This document shows, piece by piece, positions 4,806 to 11,203 of a DNA stretch of 11,434 nucleotides. The notes beneath the pieces are model-generated. The model saw only the letters and a list, made by a program, of their open reading frames with translations. It was not told the origin of the DNA and searched no databases. Source of the DNA: DATAQC01 sp038232455 (GTDB taxonomy: Bacteria > Actinomycetota > Acidimicrobiia > Acidimicrobiales > AC-14); NCBI GenBank assembly GCA_038232455.1, contig JBBSHU010000094.1, positions 1 to 11,434 of the forward strand. Reading direction: 5' to 3'. The position numbers and the translations under genes are program-made. The stretch's first letter is position 1, and each line of letters begins with the position of its first letter.

Positions 4806-7259
4806 ATGAGCTACGCACCCGCACCTCCCGACGACCAGGCGGGGGCGCCGGCTTGGCTCGACGAGAAGGTCGGCCCCGACGGCCTCGCCCGGTTCCGGGC
4901 CCGCATCGGTGGCCTGCACTGCTCGTTGTGCACCGGCACCCTCGAAAAGGCCCTCGGCCGGCAACCCGGCGTGGCCAAGGTGGCTGTCAGCCTCACCCAC
5001 GAGCAGGCGCTGGTGGAGTACGACCCGACCCAGGTGCGCCCCCAGGACCTGGTCGACACCCTGCGCGACATCGGCTACAGCGCCCGGGACCCGGCCAAGG
5101 TCCGCCCCTACGACGAGGAAGAGGCGGAGTTGGTCAACGAGGGCCGGCGCCTGCTGTGGGGCATCGCCTTCAGCCTGGAGACCATCTCGGTGCTCATGTC
5201 GGTTGCCGGGCTCTGGTACGTGTGCGTCGTCGTGGGGCTCAGCTTTCTGGCCATCGCCTACCTGCTCCTGCGTCCCAAGGGCGTGGCGACGGCCGTGACC
5301 GGCACGGTCGGCCTGGCCGCCTTGACTGCGGGCACGCTGGCCCTGGAGATCAGCGGCGCCATCGACGCCGCCGTGCCCTGGATCGTCGCCTCGTTCGCTG
5401 TGTGCATGGTCTTCGGGCTGTCCCGGCGCATCCTGGTGATGTCCGTGCAGTCGATCCGCCGGCGCATCCTCAACCAGCACGTCATGCTCGAAGCCGCCGC
5501 CTTCGCCGGCCTGGTCGGCGGGGTGATCGGCCTCGTCTTCCGGCCGGACAACTACCCGACGGGGCCCTTTTTCGGGGTGGCGGTGCTGGTCACGACCTAC
5601 CACCTGTTCTCCGAATGGCTGTCGCTGCTGGTTAAGACCCGCAGCTCCCAGGCCATCAAGCGACTCCTCGATCTCCAGCCCGACGTGGCCCGGGTCGTGC
5701 GCGGAGGGGTCGAGCGCGAGATCCCCATCGCCGAGGTGGTGGTGGGCGATCACGTTCGCATCCGCCCCGGTGAGCGGGTCCCCGTCGACGGCGACGTCGT
5801 CGAGGGCCATTCGGCGGTCGACCAGTCATTCGTGACCGGCGAGCCCGTGCCCGTGGAGCGTTCGACGGGCGATGCCGTGATGGGCGGCTCCATCAACGGC
5901 AGCGGGACGCTGCTTGTGTCCGTGTCGGCCGTGGGCGAGGAGGCCTTCCTGGCCCAGGTCGTGCGCCACGTCGAGGACGCCCGCGCTCTCAAGCCCGGCA
6001 TCCTGCACCTGGTCGACCGCATCCTGCGGATCTACGCCCCCACCGTGCTCCTTGTCTCCCTCGCCTCGTTTGTCGGCTGGATCGTCGGATCGTGGGCCAT
6101 CGACGGCTCTGTCGACATCCAGCGAGCCGCCTTCGCCGCCCTGAGCGTCCTGGTCATGGGTTACCCCTGCGCGGTGGGCATCGCCGCTCCTCTGTCCATC
6201 GTGCGAGGTGCGGGCGAGGCGGCCGACCAGGGCATCATCATGCGCACCGGCGAGGCCTTCCAGGCCTTCCGGCTCGTGCGCACGATCGTGTTGGACAAGA
6301 CGGGAACCCTTACCGAGGGACACCCGATGGTGCGCGAGATCGAGGCCGTGACCGACCCCGACGAGCTCCTGGCCCTGGTGGCCGCAGCCGAGTCGTCGTC
6401 GGAGCACCCCCTGGCCCGGGCCGTGCTCACCGCCGCAGTGGAGCGGGGCCTCGACATCCCCACCGTCGAGGACTTCGATTCCTTGGCCGGGCGGGGAGTG
6501 CTGGCTCGCATCGGCGGACGACGGGTCCTGGTCGGGCGGCCGAGCTTCCTCGAGGGCGAAGCGGTGGACCTGTCGACCAAGGCCGGCCGCATCGCCGAGC
6601 TGGAGGAGGCGGGACGCACCGTCGTCGTCGCCAGCCGTGACGGTGCGTTCCTGGGGGCCATCGCCTTCGACGACCGGCTACGTCCCGACGCCGCCCAGGC
6701 GGTGGCCGCCCTGAAACGAGCTGGGGTACGCCCCGTGCTCCTCACCGGCGACAACCGCTCTGCAGCCGAGCGGGTGGCGGCTGAGCTCGGCATCGCCGAG
6801 GTCCATGGCGGCGCCCTTCCCGACGAGAAGGTCGAGATCGTCCGCGCGCTGCAGGGCCAGGGCCGGGTGGCGATGGTTGGCGATGGGGTGAACGACGCCC
6901 CCTCGCTCATGCAGTCCGATGTCGGCGTAGCCATGGGGGCCGGGACCGACATCGCCATCGAGTCGGCCGACATCGTCATCATGGGCAACCGCCTGGGGGC
7001 CATCCTCGACGCCCGCGAGATAAGCCGCTACGCGTATCGCAAGACCAAGCAGAACGTGACGCTGGCCTTCCTCTTCAACGGCATCGGCATCCCCCTCGCC
7101 ACCACCGGCCTCGTCTACCCGGTGTGGGCCATGGTGGCCATGGCCCTCAGCGTGACGACCATCTTCGTGAACTCCCTGTGGGGGCGGCCATCGCTGTTCT
7201 TCGACGCCATCATGAGCGTGGGCCGCGGCGTGCCCGCCGACGACGCCGAGGCGGCTTGA
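4806..7259 (+). CDS. P1B-type heavy-metal-translocating ATPase with a YPC motif
   Basis: An 817-residue metal pump. The ATG at 4806 is chosen for the ideal GGAGG (4796-4800) five bases upstream. Order: one N-terminal HMA domain (GGLHCSLC, Cys39/Cys42), hydrophobic segments (about 115-277), actuator domain with TGEP (344-347), two spans (about 409-430 and 441-465), the phosphorylated DKTGT (Asp497), the nucleotide-site HP (534-535), GDGVND (692-697), and two C-terminal spans. The metal-site motif in the second of the central spans is GYPCAVG (Tyr453-Pro454-Cys455), not the usual CPC of Cu and Zn pumps. The C-terminal spans read FNGIGIP and MALSVTT, recalling the YN and MxxSS marks of Cu(I) pumps with substitutions. 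Four hydrophobic segments, rather than the usual two, seem to precede the pair ahead of the actuator domain. It exports metal from the cytosol by ATP hydrolysis; the metal is probably a soft ion but unproven. Confidence 0.95.
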   Translation: MSYAPAPPDDQAGAPAWLDEKVGPDGLARFRARIGGLHCSLCTGTLEKALGRQPGVAKVAVSLTHEQALVEYDPTQVRPQDLVDTLRDIGYSARDPAKVRPYDEEEAELVNEGRRLLWGIAFSLETISVLMSVAGLWYVCVVVGLSFLAIAYLLLRPKGVATAVTGTVGLAALTAGTLALEISGAIDAAVPWIVASFAVCMVFGLSRRILVMSVQSIRRRILNQHVMLEAAAFAGLVGGVIGLVFRPDNYPTGPFFGVAVLVTTYHLFSEWLSLLVKTRSSQAIKRLLDLQPDVARVVRGGVEREIPIAEVVVGDHVRIRPGERVPVDGDVVEGHSAVDQSFVTGEPVPVERSTGDAVMGGSINGSGTLLVSVSAVGEEAFLAQVVRHVEDARALKPGILHLVDRILRIYAPTVLLVSLASFVGWIVGSWAIDGSVDIQRAAFAALSVLVMGYPCAVGIAAPLSIVRGAGEAADQGIIMRTGEAFQAFRLVRTIVLDKTGTLTEGHPMVREIEAVTDPDELLALVAAAESSSEHPLARAVLTAAVERGLDIPTVEDFDSLAGRGVLARIGGRRVLVGRPSFLEGEAVDLSTKAGRIAELEEAGRTVVVASRDGAFLGAIAFDDRLRPDAAQAVAALKRAGVRPVLLTGDNRSAAERVAAELGIAEVHGGALPDEKVEIVRALQGQGRVAMVGDGVNDAPSLMQSDVGVAMGAGTDIAIESADIVIMGNRLGAILDAREISRYAYRKTKQNVTLAFLFNGIGIPLATTGLVYPVWAMVAMALSVTTIFVNSLWGRPSLFFDAIMSVGRGVPADDAEAA

Positions 7260-7523
7260 CGGAACCGGAGCGGTGCCAGCGGGCCCACTACGGTGAGTGG
7301 CCGTTCTCCCGACCTCTGGTTGCGGCGAGGCCGTCAACTGGGGATCATCGTCGAGCCGGTCGACGACCTCGTCAAGGAGCGGGCACTCGGGTTCTCACGG
7401 CGCCGTCTGTGCTCGATGGGTCACACACACTCGCCGGCCTCGATCCCGTTCACCGCGCGCAATCCAGCCTCAGGTCTACGAATCTCGCCGTGACACCGGG
7501 CAGCAGCGCCCACCACACGGCTG
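7260..7523. other. Intergenic stretch with a weak hairpin and an unsupported small ORF
   Basis: Just after the ATPase stop there is an imperfect stem (CCACT 7285-7289 with AGTGG 7296-7300, extendable with a bulge) that may end transcription weakly. A GTG at 7293 opens a 66-codon frame (to 7493) beginning MSGRSPDLWLRRGRQLGI. It has no ribosome-binding site and no recognisable family, and its start lies inside the hairpin, so it is not called as a gene. Nothing else is seen here. Confidence 0.4.
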
Positions 7524-7730
7524 CTACGCGCAATAGGTGTCGGCGAGCGCCTTCGAACGCCAGGTGCGCGCCCCCTCGGAGGTGGCCAGCACGGCGATGC
7601 CCAATCCAGCAACGGGCTCCGCCCACCACCAGCCCAGAGCTGCGTTGAACACCAGGCCGACAAGGAGCACGGCCGAGAGGACAGCGCAGAGGTCGAGACC
7701 GCCGGGATCGCTGACGGGGTTTTCGCCCAT
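7524..7730 (-). pseudogene. C-terminal remnant of a cation diffusion facilitator-type transporter
   Basis: From an ATG at 7728-7730 the frame gives 68 residues. GGLDLCAVLSAVLLVGLVFNAALGWWWAEPVAGLGIAVLATSEGARTWR carries the last two spans of actinobacterial CDF-type cation transporters, including the family-like GWWWADP-type turn and the closing EG..aWR segment. The upstream spans that would bind Zn, Cd or Co are absent, and the DNA before the fragment is non-coding with hairpins. It is therefore most likely a relic, although expression of a two-span peptide cannot be excluded. Its presence beside the metal ATPase suggests that a second metal exporter was once part of this region. Confidence 0.5.
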
Positions 7731-7767
7731 GCGTGGTCCAATGCTCTCAGAGGGGCGGCCCGACGCT

Positions 7768-7833
7768 AGCCCCTCCGGGTGGGGCTCGCTGATCTGACCG
7801 TGCCGTCCCGTCCATGTCCCCCACGGGTGGGGG
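7768..7833. terminator. Pair of GC-rich hairpins downstream of the STAS gene
   Basis: Two perfect inverted repeats lie between the STAS gene and the transporter remnant. AGCCCC pairs with GGGGCT (7768-7773 with 7781-7786, loop 7), and CCCCCAC pairs with GTGGGGG (7818-7824 with 7827-7833). They lie about 80-140 bases past the STAS stop on the - strand. Neither has a T-run, so the terminator role is tentative. Confidence 0.35.
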
Positions 7834-7909
7834 CGACGACGGTGACCGAGCGGTTCCCGGGGCGGTTTGGCCACTGCGAGAAAGCGAAGAGGGCGTTCGT
7901 CGGCCCTGC

Positions 7910-8299
7910 CTACGCCCGATCGCCGCGCTCGGGTGGGCCCGCCGAAAAGCACTCGCGACAGGCACGATCGGCCAGTCGCAGTCGTCCACCATGGCTGCGC
8001 GCCTGGCGGGCGGCATGAACAATCAGAGGCATCGCGGTCGGCTCCATGTATGCGACCTCGCAGAAGTCGACGACAACGTCGAGATTCCCCTGCGCGTCGA
8101 TGATGTCGTGGAGGACGCCGTCGATGCGCGACCAGTCCTCGAAGTCGATCTCTCCGTGGACGGCGACGACAACGGTCCCGAGGGCGCGTCTGATGGTGAA
8201 CGACGACCAGGGGCCCAGAATTAGTTGAGGGTCGCCGTCGCCTCCCGTCACATCCCCCTTTCCCCAATGGCCAAGGCGCGTCTTCGAACATTTCGTCAT
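7910..8299 (-). CDS. STAS-domain protein (anti-sigma-factor antagonist-like)
   Basis: A 129-residue protein. The ATG at 8297-8299 is preceded by GAGGTG. Residues about 35-112 fit the STAS fold: FTIRRALGTVVVAVHGEIDF (strands), LDVVVDFCEVAYMEPTAMPLI (strand, loop and helix), then SHGGRLRLAD. STAS proteins of the SpoIIAA type bind an anti-sigma kinase and are switched by phosphorylation of a Ser in the motif DSxG. Here that position reads EPTAM (86-90): the Ser is replaced by Pro and the Gly by Ala, with a Thr next to it. Switching by the usual kinase is therefore doubtful. No kinase or sigma gene is nearby. A 10-bp inverted repeat lies upstream. The last 15 residues (CRECFSAGPPERGDRA) do not resemble the family and may reflect decay. 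Confidence 0.75.
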   Translation of the reverse strand: MTKCSKTRLGHWGKGDVTGGDGDPQLILGPWSSFTIRRALGTVVVAVHGEIDFEDWSRIDGVLHDIIDAQGNLDVVVDFCEVAYMEPTAMPLIVHAARQARSHGGRLRLADRACRECFSAGPPERGDRA

Positions 8300-8336
8300 C
8301 GGCACCTCGGCGAGGAACTTGAGCACTTTGTGGCCA

Positions 8337-8367
8337 CCCCGCCCGGTGGGGTTCGGCCCGGGCGGGG
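8337..8367. terminator. GC-rich 10-bp hairpin between the CSCGW gene and the STAS gene
   Basis: CCCCGCCCGG (8337-8346) pairs perfectly with CCGGGCGGGG (8358-8367) across an 11-base loop. It lies 32 bases past the stop of the upstream gene and 38 before the STAS start on the - strand, so it probably separates the two transcripts. It lacks a T-run, as is common in high-GC actinobacteria, so a regulatory hairpin in the STAS leader is the alternative. Confidence 0.5.
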
Positions 8368-8398
8368 CGGACTTCAACGACCCCGGGCGCGAGCGCTC

Positions 8399-8725
8399 TT
8401 AGCTGTTGGGTCTTCGACGAGGTTGGTGGAGGTCGATGTGCTGCTCTCCCGCCGCCTCAGCATGGACGAGGGTAACGGCGAGCTCGCTTTCCCAGCCGCA
8501 CGAGCAACGAACCGAGTGGCCCTGGCGGGTTCCGTCGTCGCGGAAGCTCGCCCCTCCTCGGATGCGGTGGGTCCGGGGTCCGTCACTCACGGCGTAGAGC
8601 CTCACCCAGAGTTCGCCGCCCGGCAAGCCGGGGCAGACCCGGTGCGGCTGCGACGGCGTGAAGCAAACGACGGGTCGCAGACCCGGCAGGGTCACCACAT
8701 GAGGTACCAGCGGCGTGGCTGACAT
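8399..8725 (-). CDS. Small hypothetical protein with a CSCGW motif
   Basis: A 108-residue frame from the ATG at 8723-8725, only 15 bases after the stop of the methyltransferase gene, so the two are probably co-transcribed. The N-terminal 45 residues are unremarkable, and a GTG at the codon for Val47 (AVSDGPRTH) is an alternative start. The C-terminal part has HSVRCSCGWESELAVTLVHAEAAGEQH: Cys74, Cys76, the CGW turn, then His88 and His96. This resembles short actinobacterial proteins in which CxCGW plus a downstream His may hold a metal such as zinc. No ribosome-binding site is obvious and no named family can be given. Confidence 0.5.
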   Translation of the reverse strand: MSATPLVPHVVTLPGLRPVVCFTPSQPHRVCPGLPGGELWVRLYAVSDGPRTHRIRGGASFRDDGTRQGHSVRCSCGWESELAVTLVHAEAAGEQHIDLHQPRRRPNS

Positions 8726-8740
8726 CGTCAGCGAGGCGGT

Positions 8741-10036
8741 TCAGCCGCCGGTGGGGTTCCGCCGGGCCAACACGACGCGGTAGGCGGTGTCGTCGGTGGC
8801 GTGGGGGCCCATGCAGTAGACCCCTGCCGACTGGACCAACCGGTGGAGCCGCCAGGTCGCCTCGTCGACGACCTCCAGCACGTCGTGGCGTCGGGCCACC
8901 CAGCGCTCGTGCACCTTCCGGCACCACAGGCCGTAGTTGGCCCTGTCGTTCGCCAGCGTCACCACCTCGAAGTTGTTGTCGGCCACAGCCTTGGTGAACT
9001 GGGGCATGTAGACCATCCGGAACGTTCCCGGCCATACATGCTTGGTGATGGTCGAGGCGATCCCGAAACGCTGTTTGGTGGCGGCGAAGTCGGTGTACAC
9101 CCGTCCGTCGCGGGCGAGCAGGCTGTTCAGGTGGTGCATCGTCCTGTCGTAGTCGGACAGGTCCTCCAGCACCCCCATCATGGAGATGGCGTCGAAACGG
9201 CGGCTGGGGGCGTAGGTGAAGAAGTCCTGGTAGCTGACGTTGGCGGTGAGGCCGTCGTCGGCGAGCCGGGCACTGGTGAAGTCGAGCTGGTGGCGGGACA
9301 GGGTGATGCCGGTGACCTCCACGCCGCGGCGGGCGCAGTAGCGCGAGAAGCCGCCCCATCCGCATCCGACGTCGAGCAGCGAATCGCCCGCCTCCAGCCC
9401 GAGGCCGGAGAAGGCGTACTCGAGCTTGCGCTCGGCGCCGGCCTCGAGGGTGTCGTGGTCGCCGTCGTAGATGCCCGGGGTGTACACGAAGAAGTTCCGG
9501 TCGAGAGCCAGGGTCTGCACGTTCTTGGTGTCGTAGTGCTTGGCGATCCACTTGGGGTTGACGCGTGTGCGCCCGACCAGCAGGGGCTGGACCTGGGCCC
9601 ACGCGGTGATGGCCCAGTTGCGCTGCTGCAGGAGGTGCCGGAGCTCCATGATCTGGAAGAAGTCGCCCTCGAAGTCGATGTCGTCGCGCATGTATGCCTC
9701 GGCGATCGCCAACTCGTTGAGCGACCGCACCGCAGCCAGGCCCGCCTCGTTGCGGATGAGAACCTCCATCGTCGGTTCTCCGGCACCCAGCTGGGCCACC
9801 TCACCGCCGGGGCCGTGGATGGCCCAGGGAAGCGCCCCGGGCCGGCCGTTCGCGCGGATCTTGGCCACCAGGTCGAAGAAGCCGTCGGGCATCGACCTGA
9901 GAGCGTAGACCGGCAGGTCGGTTCGCCGACTGCCGCCCGCGGTTCGTCCGCCGTAATCGTTGTCGGTCATCGCGCCAGAAGTTGCTGTCGGCGTACATCC
10001 GACCGCTGGATCCGACTCCGTCGACGACAACTTCAT
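8741..10036 (-). CDS. CFA-synthase-family SAM-dependent methyltransferase, non-canonical active site
   Basis: A 431-residue protein from the ATG at 10034-10036, chosen for the GAGG a few bases upstream; an internal ATG at 9968-9970 is the alternative. The N-terminal region (about 65-130; GALPWAIHGPGGEV, NELAIAEAYM) and the methyltransferase domain with SAM motif I LLDVGCGWGG (about 220-229) place it in the cyclopropane-fatty-acid synthase family, near the length of actinobacterial members. These enzymes methylate or cyclopropanate double bonds in membrane lipid acyl chains. However, the YSCAY segment with the bicarbonate-binding Cys reads YTPGIY, the FEHVG segment reads VLEDL (Glu kept, His lost), and the later His-containing LLHTI segment reads VYTDF. 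Cyclopropanation is thus unlikely; methylation of another lipid or small molecule is possible. Confidence 0.85.
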   Translation of the reverse strand: MKLSSTESDPAVGCTPTATSGAMTDNDYGGRTAGGSRRTDLPVYALRSMPDGFFDLVAKIRANGRPGALPWAIHGPGGEVAQLGAGEPTMEVLIRNEAGLAAVRSLNELAIAEAYMRDDIDFEGDFFQIMELRHLLQQRNWAITAWAQVQPLLVGRTRVNPKWIAKHYDTKNVQTLALDRNFFVYTPGIYDGDHDTLEAGAERKLEYAFSGLGLEAGDSLLDVGCGWGGFSRYCARRGVEVTGITLSRHQLDFTSARLADDGLTANVSYQDFFTYAPSRRFDAISMMGVLEDLSDYDRTMHHLNSLLARDGRVYTDFAATKQRFGIASTITKHVWPGTFRMVYMPQFTKAVADNNFEVVTLANDRANYGLWCRKVHERWVARRHDVLEVVDEATWRLHRLVQSAGVYCMGPHATDDTAYRVVLARRNPTGG

Positions 10037-10229
10037 GCGACCTCGACGGGTGAGGCCTGAGAGCAAAGCCCCGGATCAGATGGGGTTGGTGACGACGAGT
10101 CGGCCTGTAGGCGGGGACCAGCTCGACATGTGCCCTGACCAGCGGTTTTGCACGTCCAGAGAGCACCCTAGTCCTCAGAAAGTCCTCAATCCAGCGGCTC
10201 GTGCCGGTCACTGTGGGAACATCACGGTC

Positions 10230-10472
10230 ATGGCCCAGGACCTGCTGGCCCTCATCGAGTCCGATCCTTCTGTCCTCCACGGCCAGGCGCGGTTTCGCGG
10301 CACGAGGGTCGGCGTCAGCGTCGTGCTCGACTGTCTGGCCGCCGGCATGACCGACTCCGAGATCCATGAGCACTACCCCTCGCTGCCCGACGACGCCACC
10401 CGCTCCGCCTTGGCCTATGCCGCCGTGCTCGCCCGCGACGAGCTGTACCCGCTCGAGCCCACCTCTCGGTGA
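10230..10472 (+). CDS. DUF433 antitoxin-like protein
   Basis: An 80-residue protein typical of DUF433: MAQDLLALIESDPSVLHGQA, then RFRGTRVGVSVVLDCLAAGM, a helical repeat with EIHEHYPSL, and AYAAVLARDEL at the end. DUF433 proteins contain a small helical DNA-binding-like fold and usually act as the antitoxin partner of a PIN-like DUF5615 toxin encoded directly downstream. No such partner is present; the next gene is convergent and ends 3 bases away. GTGGGA lies about 11 bases before the ATG, so the ribosome-binding site is weak. It may be an orphan antitoxin or a stand-alone regulator. Confidence 0.85.
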   Translation: MAQDLLALIESDPSVLHGQARFRGTRVGVSVVLDCLAAGMTDSEIHEHYPSLPDDATRSALAYAAVLARDELYPLEPTSR

Positions 10473-10475
10473 GGG

Positions 10476-10616
10476 TCAAGCCTGCCACCAGCCCTCGCCC
10501 TGTGGCGGATACCACTTGCCGTCGCTGGCCTGCCACCAGCCCTCGCCCTGTGGCGGATACCACTTGCCGTCGCTGGCCTGCCACCACTTGCCGTCGCCCT
10601 GCGACGTGTCACTCAT
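10476..10616 (-). CDS. 46-residue tryptophan-rich tandem-repeat protein
   Basis: The frame runs from ATG 10614-10616 to TGA 10476-10478. After MSDTSQGDGK it consists of the 16-residue unit WWQASDGKWYPPQGEG twice, then WWQA. It holds eight Trp in 46 residues, and GAGGGG lies upstream at usable spacing. The motif SDGKWYPP occurs in many acidimicrobial proteins, in my recollection usually as a short segment near the N-terminus of membrane proteins and related to the DUF2510 Trp motif. A protein made only of this motif is unusual. The gene converges with the DUF433 gene, the stops lying 3 bases apart. It has no membrane span or signal peptide. A function in binding a membrane or partner protein via Trp is conceivable, but nothing shows it. 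Confidence 0.65.
   Translation of the reverse strand: MSDTSQGDGKWWQASDGKWYPPQGEGWWQASDGKWYPPQGEGWWQA
10480..10586. repeat. 48-bp tandem direct repeat, two perfect copies plus a partial third
   Basis: The 48-base unit at 10480-10527 is repeated base for base at 10528-10575, and its first 11 bases recur at 10576-10586. The period is 16 codons of the overlapping - strand gene, so unit gain or loss keeps the frame. Identity at every third position points to a recent duplication or gene conversion. Confidence 0.95.
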
Positions 10617-10695
10617 CCGCCGGTCCCCTCATTCGCCGATTCGTCAGGCTACGCCGGTCTTCCTTCGGCTCGCTCGTACTCCTACGATCGTCGCC

Positions 10696-10833
10696 GTGCC
10701 CAAGTCGACCGGCGAGAACTGGATGGGCACGCCCGTTCGCCTGATCGTCGACGCTTCTGTGGAACGTCTGGTGCGGCACTCCGGGGGCTCCGGCGCGACG
10801 GTTTCGAAGGCTCCGGAGTCAGCCGTCTACTAG
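10696..10833 (+). CDS. Possible leaderless small protein (45 residues)
   Basis: A GTG at 10696 opens a 45-codon frame beginning MPKSTGENWMGTPVRLIVDA and ending in TAG at 10831-10833. A -10-like TACGAT sits at 10683-10688, which would place the transcript start at or next to the GTG; leaderless genes are common in actinobacteria. No convincing -35 and no family match are visible. It could be an N-terminal fragment of a lost gene. Confidence 0.3.
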   Translation: MPKSTGENWMGTPVRLIVDASVERLVRHSGGSGATVSKAPESAVY

Positions 10834-10858
10834 TCGGAGGGAGTGCCGGCTTCGTCTC

Positions 10859-10864
10859 TACACT
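10859..10864 (+). promoter_or_regulatory. -10-like element of the DUF4258/zinc-finger pair
   Basis: TACACT fits the actinobacterial -10 pattern TANNNT and lies 52 bases before the DUF4258 start. No recognisable -35 is present about 17 bases upstream, so this is a tentative assignment. Confidence 0.3.
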
Positions 10865-10915
10865 CAGCCTCGTGTCCTGCATGGCTAGCGACGGTGACGA
10901 CGCGTGGCTCAGCCG

Positions 10916-11203
10916 ATGCCTCGGCTGAGGTTCAGGGTCCATGCCATTCTGCAGATGGAAGAGCGGGGACTGACCGTGGCCGACATCCGAGTCGTCCTCG
11001 ACAACGGCGAGGACATCGAAGCGAGGCCTGACGACGAGCCGTATCCGGCCCGCCTGGTCCTGGGAGCGTGCCGCCTGGGCTTCCTCCACGTGGCCGTTCG
11101 TGACAACATCGATGATGACGAGATCGTGGTCGAGACCGCCTACCAACCAGATCCCGCGCTGTGGGAGCCCGACCTCAAGCGCCGCAGGAAGAAGAGCTTA
11201 TGA
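10916..11203 (+). CDS. DUF4258 protein, probable toxin of a type II toxin-antitoxin pair
   Basis: A 95-residue protein. The ATG at 10916 is preferred, the GTG at 10904 being an alternative four codons earlier; neither has a clear ribosome-binding site. The DUF4258 pattern is complete: FRVHAILQMEERGLTVADIR, then VLDNGEDIEARPDDEPYP, RLVLG, LHVAVRDN, IVVETAYQPDP and a basic tail. DUF4258 has a small RelE/MqsR-like alpha-beta fold, and members are often coupled to a YgiT-type zinc-finger antitoxin, as here, where the stop overlaps the next start (ATGA). RNA cleavage by this protein is inference from the pairing. Confidence 0.85.
   Translation: MPRLRFRVHAILQMEERGLTVADIRVVLDNGEDIEARPDDEPYPARLVLGACRLGFLHVAVRDNIDDDEIVVETAYQPDPALWEPDLKRRRKKSL

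Noticed and set aside
4686..5810. Long - strand frame of 374 codons opposite the start of the ATPase gene
   Set aside because: It is antisense to a certain ATPase gene and crosses its operator. Its composition (His, Asp, Gly, Gln-rich) is what GC-rich codon bias gives on the opposite strand.
7293..7493. 66-codon + strand ORF after the ATPase
   Set aside because: It has no ribosome-binding site and no family, and its start is buried in a possible hairpin.
8801..10060. Long + strand frame of 419 codons opposite the methyltransferase
   Set aside because: Antisense mirror of a clear SAM methyltransferase, with Val/His/Gly-rich composition and no domain.
10480..10586. Tandem repeats as a CRISPR array or toxin-antitoxin operator
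   Set aside because: The 48-base units are contiguous without spacers and encode a repeated 16-residue motif in frame.
10881..10928. 15-codon ORF MASDGDDAWLSRCLG upstream of and overlapping the DUF4258 start
   Set aside because: It has no ribosome-binding site and no sign of attenuation. An ORF this short is expected by chance.
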